64,000 nucleotides of DNA from Rhizobium sophoriradicis (GCF_003939025.1 NZ_RQIH01000001.1:124001-188000); one strand, 5' to 3'; shown: positions 51,657 through 61,508, counted from the first letter of the stretch. Made by a program: numbers and translations. The notes: generated from the letters alone by a model not told the origin.

Positions 51657-52912
51657 TGAAGACCTTTCAGAACGAACCGGCAGCACCTCCGCTTCTCGAC
51701 CGGCGCGATGAACGAGTACGCCATGACGATAGCCTCACCGGATGGGTCCGCGGCTTTATCGACCGCATCCGCTCCGGCGACCTCGGCTCGCTGCCGGTCA
51801 TCGTCGGCCTGGCGATCATCTGGACGGTATTCCAGGCGCTCAATCCGGTGTTTCTCTCCAGCGCCAATCTCGTCAACATGCTGTTCGACTGCTCGACGGT
51901 CGGTGTCATCTCGCTCGGCATCGTCTGCATTCTGATGGTTGGAGAAATTGATCTGTCCGTCGGCTCCGTCAGCGGCTTCGCCTCGGCGCTCACCGGTGTC
52001 TTCTGGATTAACCAGGGCTGGCCGGTGGTGCTCGCCATCCTCGCCGCCATGGCTGTCGGCGCCTTAATCGGCTCGCTCTACGCCTTCCTCTTCAATCGCT
52101 TCGGCATGCCGAGCTTCGTCTCCACCCTGTCTGGACTGCTCGCGGTTCTCGGGCTGCAGCTCTACGTTCTCGGATCGACCGGCTCGATCAATCTGACCTA
52201 TGGCTCGTGGCTGGTGAATTTCGGGCAGATCATGGTCATGCCGGATCCTGTCGCCTATGCGCTCGTAGCCTTTGCAGGCATTGCATTCTTTTTCTCCAGT
52301 TACCGCACCGCGGCGCGGCGGCGGGCGGCCGGCCTGTCGTCAAAATCGACCGGCGGACTTGTTCTGCGCGCCGTCATCATCACCGTTGCTCTGGAGGCGG
52401 TGGCCTTCTATCTCAACCAGTCGCGTGGTGTCCCCTGGATGTTCGGCCTCTTCGTCGGCCTCGTCATCGCGATGAATTATGCGCTGACGCGCACGAAATG
52501 GGGACGATCCATGCAGGCCGTCGGCGGCAACAGGGAGGCTGCCCGCCGCTCGGGCATCAATGTGTCGCGTATCTATGCCAGCGCCTTCGTCGCCTGTGCC
52601 CTGCTTGCCGCAACCGGCGGCGTGCTCTCGGCGGCACGGCTGGCAACCGCAAGCCAGCAGGCCGGCACCGGCGACGTCAATCTCAACGCCATCGCTGCGG
52701 CGGTGATCGGTGGCACCAGCCTGTTCGGCGGGCGCGGCAGCGCCTATTCGGCCCTTCTCGGCATCATCGTCATCCAGTCGATCGCCAGCGGGCTGACGCT
52801 CCTCGATCTGTCGTCATCGCTTCGCTACATGATCACCGGCGCCGTTCTTGCCGTCGCCGTCATCGTCGACTCTCTGGCACGCCGATCGCGCATTTCGCAC
52901 GGTCGAGCCTAA
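51653..52912 (+). CDS. CUT2 sugar ABC transporter permease (XylH-like)
   Basis: A 419-residue inner-membrane protein with about ten hydrophobic segments. [20 protein letters not shown] and the C-terminal [20 protein letters not shown] are signatures of the RbsC/XylH group. ATG 51653 overlaps the ATPase stop; an ATG immediately after is equivalent. The N-terminal ~45 residues are hydrophilic. Confidence 0.92.
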   Translation: MMKTFQNEPAAPPLLDRRDERVRHDDSLTGWVRGFIDRIRSGDLGSLPVIVGLAIIWTVFQALNPVFLSSANLVNMLFDCSTVGVISLGIVCILMVGEIDLSVGSVSGFASALTGVFWINQGWPVVLAILAAMAVGALIGSLYAFLFNRFGMPSFVSTLSGLLAVLGLQLYVLGSTGSINLTYGSWLVNFGQIMVMPDPVAYALVAFAGIAFFFSSYRTAARRRAAGLSSKSTGGLVLRAVIITVALEAVAFYLNQSRGVPWMFGLFVGLVIAMNYALTRTKWGRSMQAVGGNREAARRSGINVSRIYASAFVACALLAATGGVLSAARLATASQQAGTGDVNLNAIAAAVIGGTSLFGGRGSAYSALLGIIVIQSIASGLTLLDLSSSLRYMITGAVLAVAVIVDSLARRSRISHGRA

Positions 52913-52937
52913 ACAACCAGGAAAGCAGAGGAAGCAA

Positions 52938-53666
52938 ATGGGACAGGATCTGTCTGGAAAAGTCGCGGCCGTCACCGGGGCAGCGTCAGGTATCGGCCTG
53001 GAATGCGCCAAAGCGATGCTTGGCTCCGGCGCCCGGGTCGTGCTGATCGATCGCAACGAGGAAGGCTTGCGGGAAATCTGCTCGACACTCGGTGCAGATG
53101 CCATTCCGCTGGTGGTCGACCTCTTGAACCCCGAAAGCGTGGCGCAGATGATGCCTGCAATCCTGCAGAAGGCTGGCCAGTTGGACATCTTCCACGCCAA
53201 TGCCGGCTCTTATATCGGCGGCGAGGTGCTGGGCGGCGATCCCGATGCCTGGGACCGAATGCTCAACCTGAATATCAACGCCGCCTTCCGCTCCGTGCAT
53301 GCCGTTCTGCCGCACATGGTCGAGCGAAAGACCGGAGACATCATCCTGACAAGTTCCGTCGCCGGCCTGGTCCCCGTCGTCTGGGAGCCGATCTACACGG
53401 CTTCCAAACACGCGGTTCAGGCCTTCGTCCACACGCTCAGAAGGCAGGTGGCCAAGCATGGCCTGCGCGTCGGCGCCGTTGCGCCCGGTCCGGTCGTCAC
53501 TGCGCTTCTCAGTGACTGGCCGCAGGAAAAGCTGGATGAGGCGCTCGCCGCCGGCGGCCTGATGGAGCCGAAGGAAGTAGCCGAGGCCGTGCTCTTCATG
53601 CTGACACGCCCGCGCAACGTCACGATCCGCGATCTCGTCATCCTGCCGCAGAGCACGGACATCTGA
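52938..53666 (+). CDS. SDR-family oxidoreductase
   Basis: A 242-residue SDR with cofactor motif TGAASGIG (about residues 14-21), ANAGSYIGG in place of NNAG, and catalytic YTASK. AGAGGA lies upstream of ATG 52938. It follows the sugar permease by 25 bp and probably oxidises the imported sugar or alditol, but the substrate is not visible. Confidence 0.88.
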   Translation: MGQDLSGKVAAVTGAASGIGLECAKAMLGSGARVVLIDRNEEGLREICSTLGADAIPLVVDLLNPESVAQMMPAILQKAGQLDIFHANAGSYIGGEVLGGDPDAWDRMLNLNINAAFRSVHAVLPHMVERKTGDIILTSSVAGLVPVVWEPIYTASKHAVQAFVHTLRRQVAKHGLRVGAVAPGPVVTALLSDWPQEKLDEALAAGGLMEPKEVAEAVLFMLTRPRNVTIRDLVILPQSTDI

Positions 53667-53707
53667 TGAAGATGTAGCCCTCCGGCAAGCGCAGAAAGGA
53701 AACGGAT

Positions 53708-54472
53708 ATGATCTTCGACAGATTTCGCCTGAATGGACAGGTGGCGCTGGTGACCGGCGGCACGCGCGGCATCGGGCTGGCAATCGCCGAAGCGCTCGGC
53801 GAGGCGGGCGCCAAGATCGTCGTCGCGGGACGAACGCGCAACGAAGCCGCTGAGGAACGGCTTTCCAGGGCCGGTGTCGAGTTCGAGTTCATCGCCGCAG
53901 ATCTGGTGAAGGAGCCTGCTGCCGATGAGCTCGTGACGGAAACCCTTTCGCGGACCGGCCGGCTCGACGTCCTCGTCAACAATGCCGGCATCGCCATTCA
54001 CGGCAACAGCGGCGAGTTTTCCGATGCCATCTGGCGCGAGATCATGACCGTCAACGTCGATGCCGTCTTCCGCGCCTGCCGCGCCGCGCTCGCGCCTATG
54101 CGCCGCCAGGGCGGCGGCGTCATTCTGAATATCGGCTCGATCTCAGGCATCGTTTCCAACATCCCGCAGAACCAGGTCGCCTACAATACGTCCAAGGCGG
54201 CGGTTCATATGATGACCAAGAGCCTCGCCAGCGAAGTTGCCGCCGAGAACATCCGCGTCAACGCCATTGCGCCGGGCTATATCGAAACCGATATGTCGCG
54301 GGGCGGCATCGACAATCCCGACTGGTTCCCGACCTGGTGCAGCATGACGCCGATGGGGCGCGTCGGGCAGCCGGAGGAGGTCGCCGGCGCTGCCCTGTTT
54401 CTGTGCTCGCCGGCGGCAAGCTATGTCACCGGCGAAGTGCTTGTGATCGACGGCGGTTATACGACGCGGTAA
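53708..54472 (+). CDS. SDR-family oxidoreductase (polyol dehydrogenase-like)
   Basis: A 254-residue classical SDR: TGGTRGIG (about residues 17-24), VNNAGIAIHG, catalytic YNTSK and the C-terminal YVTGEVLVIDGGYT. The overall pattern resembles bacterial galactitol/arabinitol-type dehydrogenases. It is 41 bp from the preceding SDR and ends convergently with the GatZ-like gene. Confidence 0.88.
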   Translation: MIFDRFRLNGQVALVTGGTRGIGLAIAEALGEAGAKIVVAGRTRNEAAEERLSRAGVEFEFIAADLVKEPAADELVTETLSRTGRLDVLVNNAGIAIHGNSGEFSDAIWREIMTVNVDAVFRACRAALAPMRRQGGGVILNIGSISGIVSNIPQNQVAYNTSKAAVHMMTKSLASEVAAENIRVNAIAPGYIETDMSRGGIDNPDWFPTWCSMTPMGRVGQPEEVAGAALFLCSPAASYVTGEVLVIDGGYTTR

Positions 54473-54508
54473 AGCTCGGAGAGGGCAGGGCAGGTTCCCG
54501 CCCGGCTG

Positions 54509-55807
54509 CTAAGCCATTTTTCCTTGCGTGCAGAAGTTCATGGGTGTCGTGCCGCCGGCGCTCTGGTAGTCGGCAAGCACGCGGTCGACCGCGGCAATCA
54601 ATATCGCCTCGGGATCGCCAGCTTCGGCCGGCGAGAGCTGCGGCAGGAACTGGTGCAGCAGCGTCTCCGGAATTGTCTTGCCGCGCAGAGCGGCGAGCAG
54701 TGTCTCGAAGGCATTATCCGCCTCAGGGCGGTTCCAGTAATAGCGGATACGATCGCTGTAGCTATAGTGCCGCTGCAGACGCAAGGCCGTGTCATCACCG
54801 TGATAGTGAGCCTGCCAGTCGCCGGGCGCCGACAGCATCACCGCCTCCATCGCGGCGGCCAGCGGCCTGTCGCCGTAGCCGGGAACCATCTCGGTCGCGA
54901 TCACGTCCAGCGCATAGGCGGCCTCGCGCAGCGCGAAGGTCAGGCCGGGGCCGACTTTCAGGATGGGGAAGCCATCCCGCACCAGCCGCGTCAGCGCCTC
55001 CCGCGTCTGATAATCAGTGGAATGGGCCTCGAAGACGAATTGCGGCTCCTCGTCGAGAAGCGCGGTCAGTTCAGTCGCAAACTCGGGCCTGTAACCGATG
55101 ACGTTCTCGCTGCCGAATTCGACGCCCGGCTGGACAACGAAGGCGATGACGCGGGAAAAGGCGTCCTCCAACCCAGCTCGCGAAAAGATTTCGCGATGGA
55201 TGGCAATCGTTGCACGAGCGGCCTCCGGCGCGGTCGGCCGGAGTTCTTCGAGCGCATGATCAGCGCCACCAGGCACCGGAACCTCGGTGCCGAGAATATA
55301 GAGCGGCGGCGGCGCGCCGATCGCTTTCGCCGTCCTTTCGCTGATCTCTGCCAATCCTGCGGCCCGCTCGGCGATCGTCCGGTCGTCGAGTGCCGCCGGC
55401 TCGCCGGCACAGCCCATCGAGGCGTCGAGGTGGATCTTGCCGAACCCGGCTCTGACATAGGCTTCAACCATAAGCGATGCCTGCTCAAGCGCTGCTTCCG
55501 GCGTCTTCTTGCGCCACGGATTGGGGCCGAGATGATCGCCGCCGAAGATCATCCCCGCGCGGTCGAGGCCTTCCTCAGCGGCAATGCGCTCGGCAAAGCG
55601 GATGAAGTCTTCCGGCGTCATGCCGGTGTAACCGCCGAGATGGTTGACCTGGTTGCAGGTCGCCTCGATCAGGACCGGCCTGCCTTCGCGCACCGCCCGC
55701 CGGATGGCAGCCCTGAGGACGAGGGGATGGGCGGAGCAGACTGAGGTAATGCCGAAGGGTCTGCCTTCGCGCCGGGCAGCGGCAAGACGGGTCAATATCC
55801 GGTCCAT
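54509..55807 (-). CDS. GatZ/KbaZ-family protein, probable D-tagatose-6-phosphate 4-epimerase
   Basis: A 432-residue protein of the family named for the non-catalytic subunit of tagatose-bisphosphate aldolase: FGITSVCSAHPLVLRAAIRR, GYTGMTPEDFIRFAERIAAE, IFGGDHLGPNPWRKKTPEAA and HLDASMGCAGEPAALDDRTI. No catalytic GatY/KbaY partner is in the window. A homologue in an Agrobacterium alditol pathway has been shown to act alone as a tagatose-6-phosphate 4-epimerase, and the adjacent PfkB kinase and polyol dehydrogenases make this the best assignment here. Confidence 0.82.
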   Translation of the reverse strand: MDRILTRLAAARREGRPFGITSVCSAHPLVLRAAIRRAVREGRPVLIEATCNQVNHLGGYTGMTPEDFIRFAERIAAEEGLDRAGMIFGGDHLGPNPWRKKTPEAALEQASLMVEAYVRAGFGKIHLDASMGCAGEPAALDDRTIAERAAGLAEISERTAKAIGAPPPLYILGTEVPVPGGADHALEELRPTAPEAARATIAIHREIFSRAGLEDAFSRVIAFVVQPGVEFGSENVIGYRPEFATELTALLDEEPQFVFEAHSTDYQTREALTRLVRDGFPILKVGPGLTFALREAAYALDVIATEMVPGYGDRPLAAAMEAVMLSAPGDWQAHYHGDDTALRLQRHYSYSDRIRYYWNRPEADNAFETLLAALRGKTIPETLLHQFLPQLSPAEAGDPEAILIAAVDRVLADYQSAGGTTPMNFCTQGKMA

Positions 55808-55810
55808 CGT

Positions 55811-56794
55811 CTATCTCCTCGGGGTTGCGGCAATAAAGGCTGTGAGTTCGGCAAGGGTGGAGACGCCTTCCATCGGACCGAGGCGGGTCACGTTGCGAGC
55901 GCCGGCCGCATTGGCGTGGAGCAGGGCGGCATCCGGCGCCATGCCCTTGCGGCGGCAGGTGAGATAGGCCGCGCCGAAACAGTCTCCGGCGCCGGTCGGA
56001 TCGACCTCGTCAACCGCGAAGGCGGCGCAATCGATGCGCGGGAGGCCGAGGCCGAAGAAGGAAGCACCCTGTTCGCCGCGCTTCAGCACGATCTCGCCGA
56101 TGCCGCTCTCCAAAAGCTTGGCGACAGCCGCAGTTTCGTCAGTGCTGCCGGCGGCGGTGAAAAGCTCCTCGCCGGAAGGCAGCAGCAGGTCGGCTGTGGC
56201 AAGCACCTGGTTGAAGCTTTCCAGCGCGCCGTCATCGGTCAGCAATTCCTTACGGAGATTAGGATCCAACGACACCGAACCGCCGCGCGCGCGCACCGTC
56301 TCAACGGCGTACAGGATCACCTGGCGGGCACCGGGAATGGTAAGGGCCGTCCCCATGACATGCACATGGCCGGCGCGCCGGACGAGAGCCTCAGCGGCGG
56401 AAGTCAAGCCGACCTGGCCGGCCGCGGATCTGGCGATGTTGAAGACGAAATCACGGGCGCCATTCGGCCGGTATCGAACGAAAGCACTGCCTGTCGGCCA
56501 GTCTTCATGGATTGCGATGGCGGATACGTCGACGCCGTCCTGGCGCAGGCGATCGACGTTCAAACGGCCGAAATCGTCATTGCCGACGGCGGCGATGATG
56601 CCTGCTGCTCCGCCCATACGCGCAACCTGGTCGATGAAGATGGCCGGCGCACCGCTCGGATAAGGCCCCGTCAGGGATTGCGGCTCGAAGAAACCCGCGC
56701 CGACCGTCGTCGCCATGATCTCCACGAGGATTTCGCCGACGGTGATCGTCGGCCCAAGCGCTTCGGGCGCAATCGCCCTTTGCGGTGACGGCAT
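55811..56794 (-). CDS. PfkB-family sugar kinase, probable tagatose kinase
   Basis: A 327-residue ribokinase-fold kinase. The N-terminal [40 protein letters not shown] and the C-terminal PfkB signature [18 protein letters not shown] with the catalytic Asp near residue 260 are clear. ATG 56794 has AAGGAG upstream. It is three bases before the GatZ-like gene, so the two are one transcript; phosphorylation of tagatose to tagatose 6-phosphate would feed the epimerase. Confidence 0.85.
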   Translation of the reverse strand: MPSPQRAIAPEALGPTITVGEILVEIMATTVGAGFFEPQSLTGPYPSGAPAIFIDQVARMGGAAGIIAAVGNDDFGRLNVDRLRQDGVDVSAIAIHEDWPTGSAFVRYRPNGARDFVFNIARSAAGQVGLTSAAEALVRRAGHVHVMGTALTIPGARQVILYAVETVRARGGSVSLDPNLRKELLTDDGALESFNQVLATADLLLPSGEELFTAAGSTDETAAVAKLLESGIGEIVLKRGEQGASFFGLGLPRIDCAAFAVDEVDPTGAGDCFGAAYLTCRRKGMAPDAALLHANAAGARNVTRLGPMEGVSTLAELTAFIAATPRR

Positions 56795-57126
56795 CTGCAA
56801 TCTCCTTCATGCGGGAAGCGGCGGCATCTGCGCTCCGCGCACTCGTCAAAAAACCTCGATCCGCCCGTAACTTGGTTAAGAGAACCAGTCAAGAATAATT
56901 TTACGCGCGATAATTTAAATATTGCGGCGCAATAGAAAGAGGCTGGGTTTATTTTGCGTTGCGAAACTCACTTTTGACCCGTACCAAACCAAATCTCCGC
57001 GCGAAACGCTCGAATCCCGGCCAATTTCCCCTCCAAAACCTCCTTGACAAGGTTGACCAAGATGACGGATAAAACTTTACGCATGTAATTTTATGCGTGA
57101 ACATCCGTAAAGGAGGAGCGGAGACC
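56795..57126. promoter_or_regulatory. Divergent control region with palindromes and a promoter
   Basis: The 332 bases between the kinase gene and the SmoE-like gene hold a palindrome ATTGCG-G-CGCAAT (56921-56933), a related motif TTTACGCGCGATAA (56900-56913), a promoter TTGACA (57044-57049) with GATAAA (57068-57073), and an inverted repeat TTTACGCAT/ATGCGTGAA (57076-57084, 57093-57101) just downstream of it. The TTTACGC motif on both sides suggests one LacI-type regulator, probably that at 60471, acting on both operons. Confidence 0.55.
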
Positions 57127-58440
57127 ATGAGCAAGATCATTTGCGTTTTATCTGCATCCGTCGCCTGCCTCGCGCTCACCGCCGGACTGGCGGGCGCCGA
57201 GGAACTGACGATCGCCACCGTCAATAATGGCGACATGATCATCATGCAGAAACTGTCGCCGGAATGGGAGAAGGAGACCGGCAACAAGGTGAATTGGGTG
57301 GTGCTCGAAGAAAACGTCCTGCGCCAGAAGGTGACGACCGACATCGCTACGAAGAGCGGCCAGTACGACATCATCACCATCGGCGGCTATGAAGCGCCGA
57401 TCTGGGGCAAGCAAGGCTGGCTGGCGCCCGTTGACGATCTCGGCGCCGACTACGACTATGACGACCTGCTCGCTCCGATCAAGACGGGCCTGACCGTCGA
57501 CGGCAAGCTCTATGCAGTGCCTTTCTATACAGAAAGCTCGTTCACGCTGTACCGCAAGGATCTCTTCGATGCCGCCGGCATCAAGATGCCTGATGAACCG
57601 ACCTACGACCAGATCAAGGAATATGCGGCCAAGCTGACCGACAAATCGAAGGAACAATACGGCCTGTGCCTGCGCGGCAAGCCCGGCTGGGGCGAGAACA
57701 TGGCGTTTCTCGGAACCATGATCAACGCCTATGGCGGGCGCTGGTTCGACATGGAGTGGAAGCCGCAAATCAATTCCGAGCCTTGGAAGAAGGCAATTAC
57801 GGATTACGTCGAGCTGATGACCAAATACGGCCCTCCCGGCGTGACTGCGAACGGCTTCAACGAAAACCAGGCGCTGTTTTCGACCGGCCACTGCGCAATG
57901 TGGATCGATGCCACGTCGGCTGCCGGCCGCGTCTACGACCCGAAGCAGAGCAAGGTCGCCGACAAGATCGCATTCACACGTGCGCCTATCGCCGTCACCG
58001 CGAACGGATCGAGCTGGTCATGGTCGTGGAACCTGGCGATCCCGGCTACCTCGACCAAGCTCGATGCGGCCAAATCGTTCCTGAGATGGGCGACGTCCAA
58101 GGACTACGTCAAGAAGGTTGGTGAGACGGAGGGCTGGGTCGCGGTGCCGCCCGGCACCAGAAAATCGACCTACGCCCTGCCGGAATATCAGAAGGCGGCT
58201 CCCTTTGCCGACACCGTGCTGAAGGCCATCCTCTCGGCCGATCCGTCCAAGCCGACCAAGGATCCCGTTCCCTATACCGGTGTTCAGTTCGTCGCCATTC
58301 CCGAGTTCCAGGGCATCGGCACACTGGTCGGCCAGCAGATCGCCGCCGCGCTGTCCGGGCAGCAATCGGTCGATGCCGCTCTCGACAATGCCCAGAAACA
58401 GGTCGAACGCGACATGAAGAAGGCGGGCTACCCTAAGTGA
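57127..58440 (+). CDS. Polyol-binding protein (SmoE-like, CUT1)
   Basis: A 437-residue periplasmic binding protein with a signal peptide (cleavage near AGA-EEL, residue 22). VLRQKVTTDIATKSGQYDII, PFYTESSFTLYRKDLFDAAG and GENMAFLGTMINAYGGRWFD match alphaproteobacterial sorbitol/mannitol/galactitol-type binding proteins. AAAGGAGG stands upstream of ATG 57127. No matching SmoF, SmoG or SmoK gene follows, so it must rely on membrane components encoded elsewhere. Confidence 0.88.
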   Translation: MSKIICVLSASVACLALTAGLAGAEELTIATVNNGDMIIMQKLSPEWEKETGNKVNWVVLEENVLRQKVTTDIATKSGQYDIITIGGYEAPIWGKQGWLAPVDDLGADYDYDDLLAPIKTGLTVDGKLYAVPFYTESSFTLYRKDLFDAAGIKMPDEPTYDQIKEYAAKLTDKSKEQYGLCLRGKPGWGENMAFLGTMINAYGGRWFDMEWKPQINSEPWKKAITDYVELMTKYGPPGVTANGFNENQALFSTGHCAMWIDATSAAGRVYDPKQSKVADKIAFTRAPIAVTANGSSWSWSWNLAIPATSTKLDAAKSFLRWATSKDYVKKVGETEGWVAVPPGTRKSTYALPEYQKAAPFADTVLKAILSADPSKPTKDPVPYTGVQFVAIPEFQGIGTLVGQQIAAALSGQQSVDAALDNAQKQVERDMKKAGYPK

Positions 58441-58450
58441 ACCTTCCATC

Positions 58451-58510
58451 CTCGCGGTTTGCCGCGAGTTCCTCCCGGAAAGGTCCCGACAGTACGGCTG
58501 CCGGGACCTT
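58451..58510 (+). promoter_or_regulatory. Two hairpins after the SmoE-like gene
   Basis: CTCGCGG/CCGCGAG (58451-58468) and AAGGTCCCG/CGGGACCTT (58480-58488 with 58502-58510) follow the stop codon. Neither has a U tract; both could limit read-through into the dehydrogenase genes or protect the upstream mRNA. Confidence 0.5.
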
Positions 58511-58576
58511 CTGGTCAGGCGGGTTAGCCATCACATGGGATTACCGGCGTCTGCGCCGGCTGAACTGGAGAACCAC

Positions 58577-59347
58577 ATGAGACTGAAAGACAAGGTCGCC
58601 CTCATCACCGGCGGCGCGCGCGGCATCGGCCTCGGCTTTGCCGAAGCATTCGTCAAGGAAGGCGCCAAGGTTGTCATCGCCGATATCGACATCGAACGGG
58701 CAACGAAATCCGCCGCCGCGATCGGCCCTGCGGCCAAGGCGATGAAGCTCGACGTCACGGATCTGCCGGCCATCGACACTCTCGTTGCAGAGATCGACAA
58801 GGAGTTCGGCGGCATCGACATCCTCGTCAACAACGCCGCCATTTTCGACATGGCTCCGGTCAACGAAATAACCGAGGCCAGCTACGACAAGGTCTTCTCG
58901 ATCAACCTGAAGGGGCCGCTCTTCATGATGAAGGCAGTCTCGAACGTCATGATCAAGCGGCGCAGGGGCGGCAAGATTATCAATATGGCCAGCCAGGCCG
59001 GGCGGCGCGGCGAGGCGCTTGTGCTTTTATACTGCGCTTCCAAGGCGGCGATCATCTCGGCGACACAGTCGGCAGCACTGGCCCTCGTCAAACACGGCAT
59101 CAACGTCAATGCCATCGCGCCGGGCGTCGTCGACGGCGAGCATTGGGATGTCGTCGATGCGCATTTTGCCAAATGGGAGGGGCTGAAGCCCGGCGAGAAG
59201 AAGGCCGCCGTCGCCAAATCCGTTCCGATCGGCCGCTTCGCCACACCCGATGACATCAAGGGCCTCGCTGTCTTCCTCGCCTCATCGGACAGCGACTATA
59301 TCCTTGCCCAGACCTACAATGTCGATGGCGGCAACTGGATGAGCTGA
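58577..59347 (+). CDS. SDR polyol dehydrogenase (SmoS/galactitol-type)
   Basis: A 256-residue SDR with TGGARGIG (about residues 12-19), VNNAAIFDM and catalytic YCASK. MRLKDKVALITGGARGIGLG and the HWDVVDAHFAKWEGLKPGEK loop match sorbitol/L-iditol dehydrogenases of rhodobacteria and rhizobia. It should oxidise an alditol to a ketose, for example galactitol to tagatose. ATG 58577 has GGAGA upstream. Confidence 0.88.
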   Translation: MRLKDKVALITGGARGIGLGFAEAFVKEGAKVVIADIDIERATKSAAAIGPAAKAMKLDVTDLPAIDTLVAEIDKEFGGIDILVNNAAIFDMAPVNEITEASYDKVFSINLKGPLFMMKAVSNVMIKRRRGGKIINMASQAGRRGEALVLLYCASKAAIISATQSAALALVKHGINVNAIAPGVVDGEHWDVVDAHFAKWEGLKPGEKKAAVAKSVPIGRFATPDDIKGLAVFLASSDSDYILAQTYNVDGGNWMS

Positions 59348-59378
59348 TCGCCCTTGCGCAAGAAGTCCGGAGTCTGAA

Positions 59379-60389
59379 ATGGAAGCCATCTGCTATACCG
59401 AAAAGGGCATCGCGGTCACAAAGGCGCTGCCGCTGCCGGAAATGCGGCCCGGCCATGCGCTGGTGCGCGTGCGCGCCGCCGGTCTTTGCCACACCGATAT
59501 CGACGTCCTCCACGGCCGTTACGGCGAGGGCCGCTTTCCGCTGGTCCCCTGTCATGAATATGCCGGTGTGATCGAGGCCGTGGCCGGCGATGTCTCCAGC
59601 CTTGCCGTCGGCGCCCGCGTCGTCGTCGATCCCAATCTTCCCTGCGGAACGTGCCGGGCCTGCCGCAAGGGAATGACCAACCTCTGCCGCGATCTGAAGG
59701 CCTATGGTGTGACGGAGGACGGCGGTTTTGCTGAATACAGCCTGGTGAGAACCGACCACTTGCATGAGATCGGCAATCTCGACTTCTATCTCGCCGCGCT
59801 CGCCGAGCCGCTCGCCTGCGTTTTGAACGGCCTTGGCAGCTCCGGCCTGCGGGCCGGTGCGGCGGGAACCGAAACGGCGCTGGTCTTCGGCGCCGGACCG
59901 ATCGGGCTGCTGCTAGCGCTTTCCCTGAAGGCCGAAGGCGTTTCGTCGGTGACGGTTGCCGATATCAACGAAGGCCGCCTGGCCTTTGCCGAACGGCTGG
60001 GACTGGAGACGGCCGTCTCCGGCTCCGAAGCACTCGCCGGCCGCCGCCGCAGCTTTGATTTCGTTGCCGATGCAACCGGCGTTGCCCGCGTCGTCGAAGG
60101 CATGATCGACTTCGCCACCGATGGCGGCACGGTTCTCGTCTTCGGCGTCTGCTCCCCCGATCAGCGCATTTCCATTGCGCCGTTCGAAATCTTCCGGCGG
60201 CAGATCCGCTTCGCCGGCTCTCATTCGCTGAACCGCAACATTCCCCAGGCGCTCGACCTTCTCAGGAGGGATACTGGCGCCATGGCGCAGCTGGTGTCCC
60301 ACCGGCTGCCGCTTGGCGAAGTGCTTCCCTTCATCACCAAAAAGTCCGCCGATCCGGCAACGATGAAGGTGCAGTTCTCCATAGACTAG
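59379..60389 (+). CDS. Zinc-dependent alcohol dehydrogenase (MDR family)
   Basis: A 336-residue medium-chain dehydrogenase. The catalytic zinc site is shown by AAGLCHTDIDVLHG (Cys near residue 37) and CHEYAGVIEA (His-Glu), and the structural zinc loop by PCGTCRACRKGMTNLC with four Cys. ALVFGAGPIGLLLALSLKAE binds NAD. It probably oxidises a second alditol or sugar alcohol of this pathway. It starts 31 bp after the SDR gene. Confidence 0.9.
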   Translation: MEAICYTEKGIAVTKALPLPEMRPGHALVRVRAAGLCHTDIDVLHGRYGEGRFPLVPCHEYAGVIEAVAGDVSSLAVGARVVVDPNLPCGTCRACRKGMTNLCRDLKAYGVTEDGGFAEYSLVRTDHLHEIGNLDFYLAALAEPLACVLNGLGSSGLRAGAAGTETALVFGAGPIGLLLALSLKAEGVSSVTVADINEGRLAFAERLGLETAVSGSEALAGRRRSFDFVADATGVARVVEGMIDFATDGGTVLVFGVCSPDQRISIAPFEIFRRQIRFAGSHSLNRNIPQALDLLRRDTGAMAQLVSHRLPLGEVLPFITKKSADPATMKVQFSID

Positions 60390-60470
60390 GTTCGGGTGAT
60401 CGACAGCGCCGCTTTTCGTCCGGCGATGAGTCATCTAGAAACCGTCGGAGACGCCGCGTCAGGAGATCAG

Positions 60471-61508
60471 ATGGTGGGAAAGACGATCAAAACCATGGAG
60501 GACTTTTCGGAGTTCGTCGGCCTGTCGCGTCCCACCGTCTCGAAATATTTCAGCGATCCGATGTCGGTGCGCCAGAAGACGCGGGAGACGATCGAGCAGG
60601 CGCTGAAGAAATCGGGTTTCCGGCCGAATATCTTCGCCGTCAACCTCAACCGGCGGCGCAGCAACATTCTCGGCGTCATCATCCCCAATTCCACCGATCC
60701 TTTCTATATGGCGCTCACCCGCCGCATCGAGATGATCGCCAACGAGACCGGCTTCCTGGCCTTCGTACTGTCGTCAGACGGCAAGGCCGAAATGGAGGAC
60801 CGGGCGATCAAGACGCTGAAATCGATGAATGTCGCCGGGGCGATCATCGCACCGCTTGGCGTGGAATCTCACCACGCCACGCTCGACGAGCTCGGCCGCA
60901 GCGTTCCACTTATCTATGTCGACTCGCCGCTCGACGAGACATCCTCCTTCGTCGGCACCAACAACCGCCAGAGCTTCAACCTGATCGTCGACTATCTTTG
61001 CCGGTCGGGCGAACCGCCCTGCTATTTCGGCATGCCGCATGTCAACACCAATGCGCTGACGCGGCAGACGGCCTATCTGGAGGCGATGGAACAGTTCAAG
61101 ATGGCGCCGAGCATCGTCGAGCTTACAGACAGCAAGAGCTGGGACTTCGAGCGCTTCGGCTTCGAGGAAGCGACCCGCATCCTGACGTCGGGCCAGGGCT
61201 TTCCGACGCGCACCGTGCTCTGCGCTAACGACCGCGTCGCCTTCGGCGTTATCGCCGCCGCATTCCAGCTCGGCCTCAAGGTCGGCCATGGCGCCAATTA
61301 CGACTTGCGGGTCGCCGGACATGACGATCACCCGCTGTCGCGATACGCCTGCCCGCCGATCACGACGGTGGCGCAGAATTATAACGAGATCGGGCGGCTT
61401 GCGATCGAAATGCTGCTCGGCAGGCTCGACGAGGGCGAGGGTCTTGCCACCACGCCGGCGGCCCGCATTCTTCTCAATGCCGAGCTCATGCTGCGGACCT
61501 CGGCGTGA
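60471..61508 (+). CDS. LacI-family transcriptional regulator of the alditol genes
   Basis: A 345-residue regulator with HTH TMEDFSEFVGLSRPTVSKYF (about residues 8-27) and an effector domain starting ILGVIIPNSTDPFYMALTRR. The hinge helix lies before SGFRPNIFAVNL. ATG 60471 is preceded by AGGAG at 60461-60465; the frame upstream is open for 25 more codons without similarity. It is the last gene of the rightward unit and probably recognises the TTTACGC-type repeats at 56900-57101. Confidence 0.9.
   Translation: MVGKTIKTMEDFSEFVGLSRPTVSKYFSDPMSVRQKTRETIEQALKKSGFRPNIFAVNLNRRRSNILGVIIPNSTDPFYMALTRRIEMIANETGFLAFVLSSDGKAEMEDRAIKTLKSMNVAGAIIAPLGVESHHATLDELGRSVPLIYVDSPLDETSSFVGTNNRQSFNLIVDYLCRSGEPPCYFGMPHVNTNALTRQTAYLEAMEQFKMAPSIVELTDSKSWDFERFGFEEATRILTSGQGFPTRTVLCANDRVAFGVIAAAFQLGLKVGHGANYDLRVAGHDDHPLSRYACPPITTVAQNYNEIGRLAIEMLLGRLDEGEGLATTPAARILLNAELMLRTSA

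Noticed and set aside
54524..55744. A 400-codon + strand frame opposite the GatZ-like gene
   Set aside because: Antisense shadow; the minus-strand frame has all family motifs.
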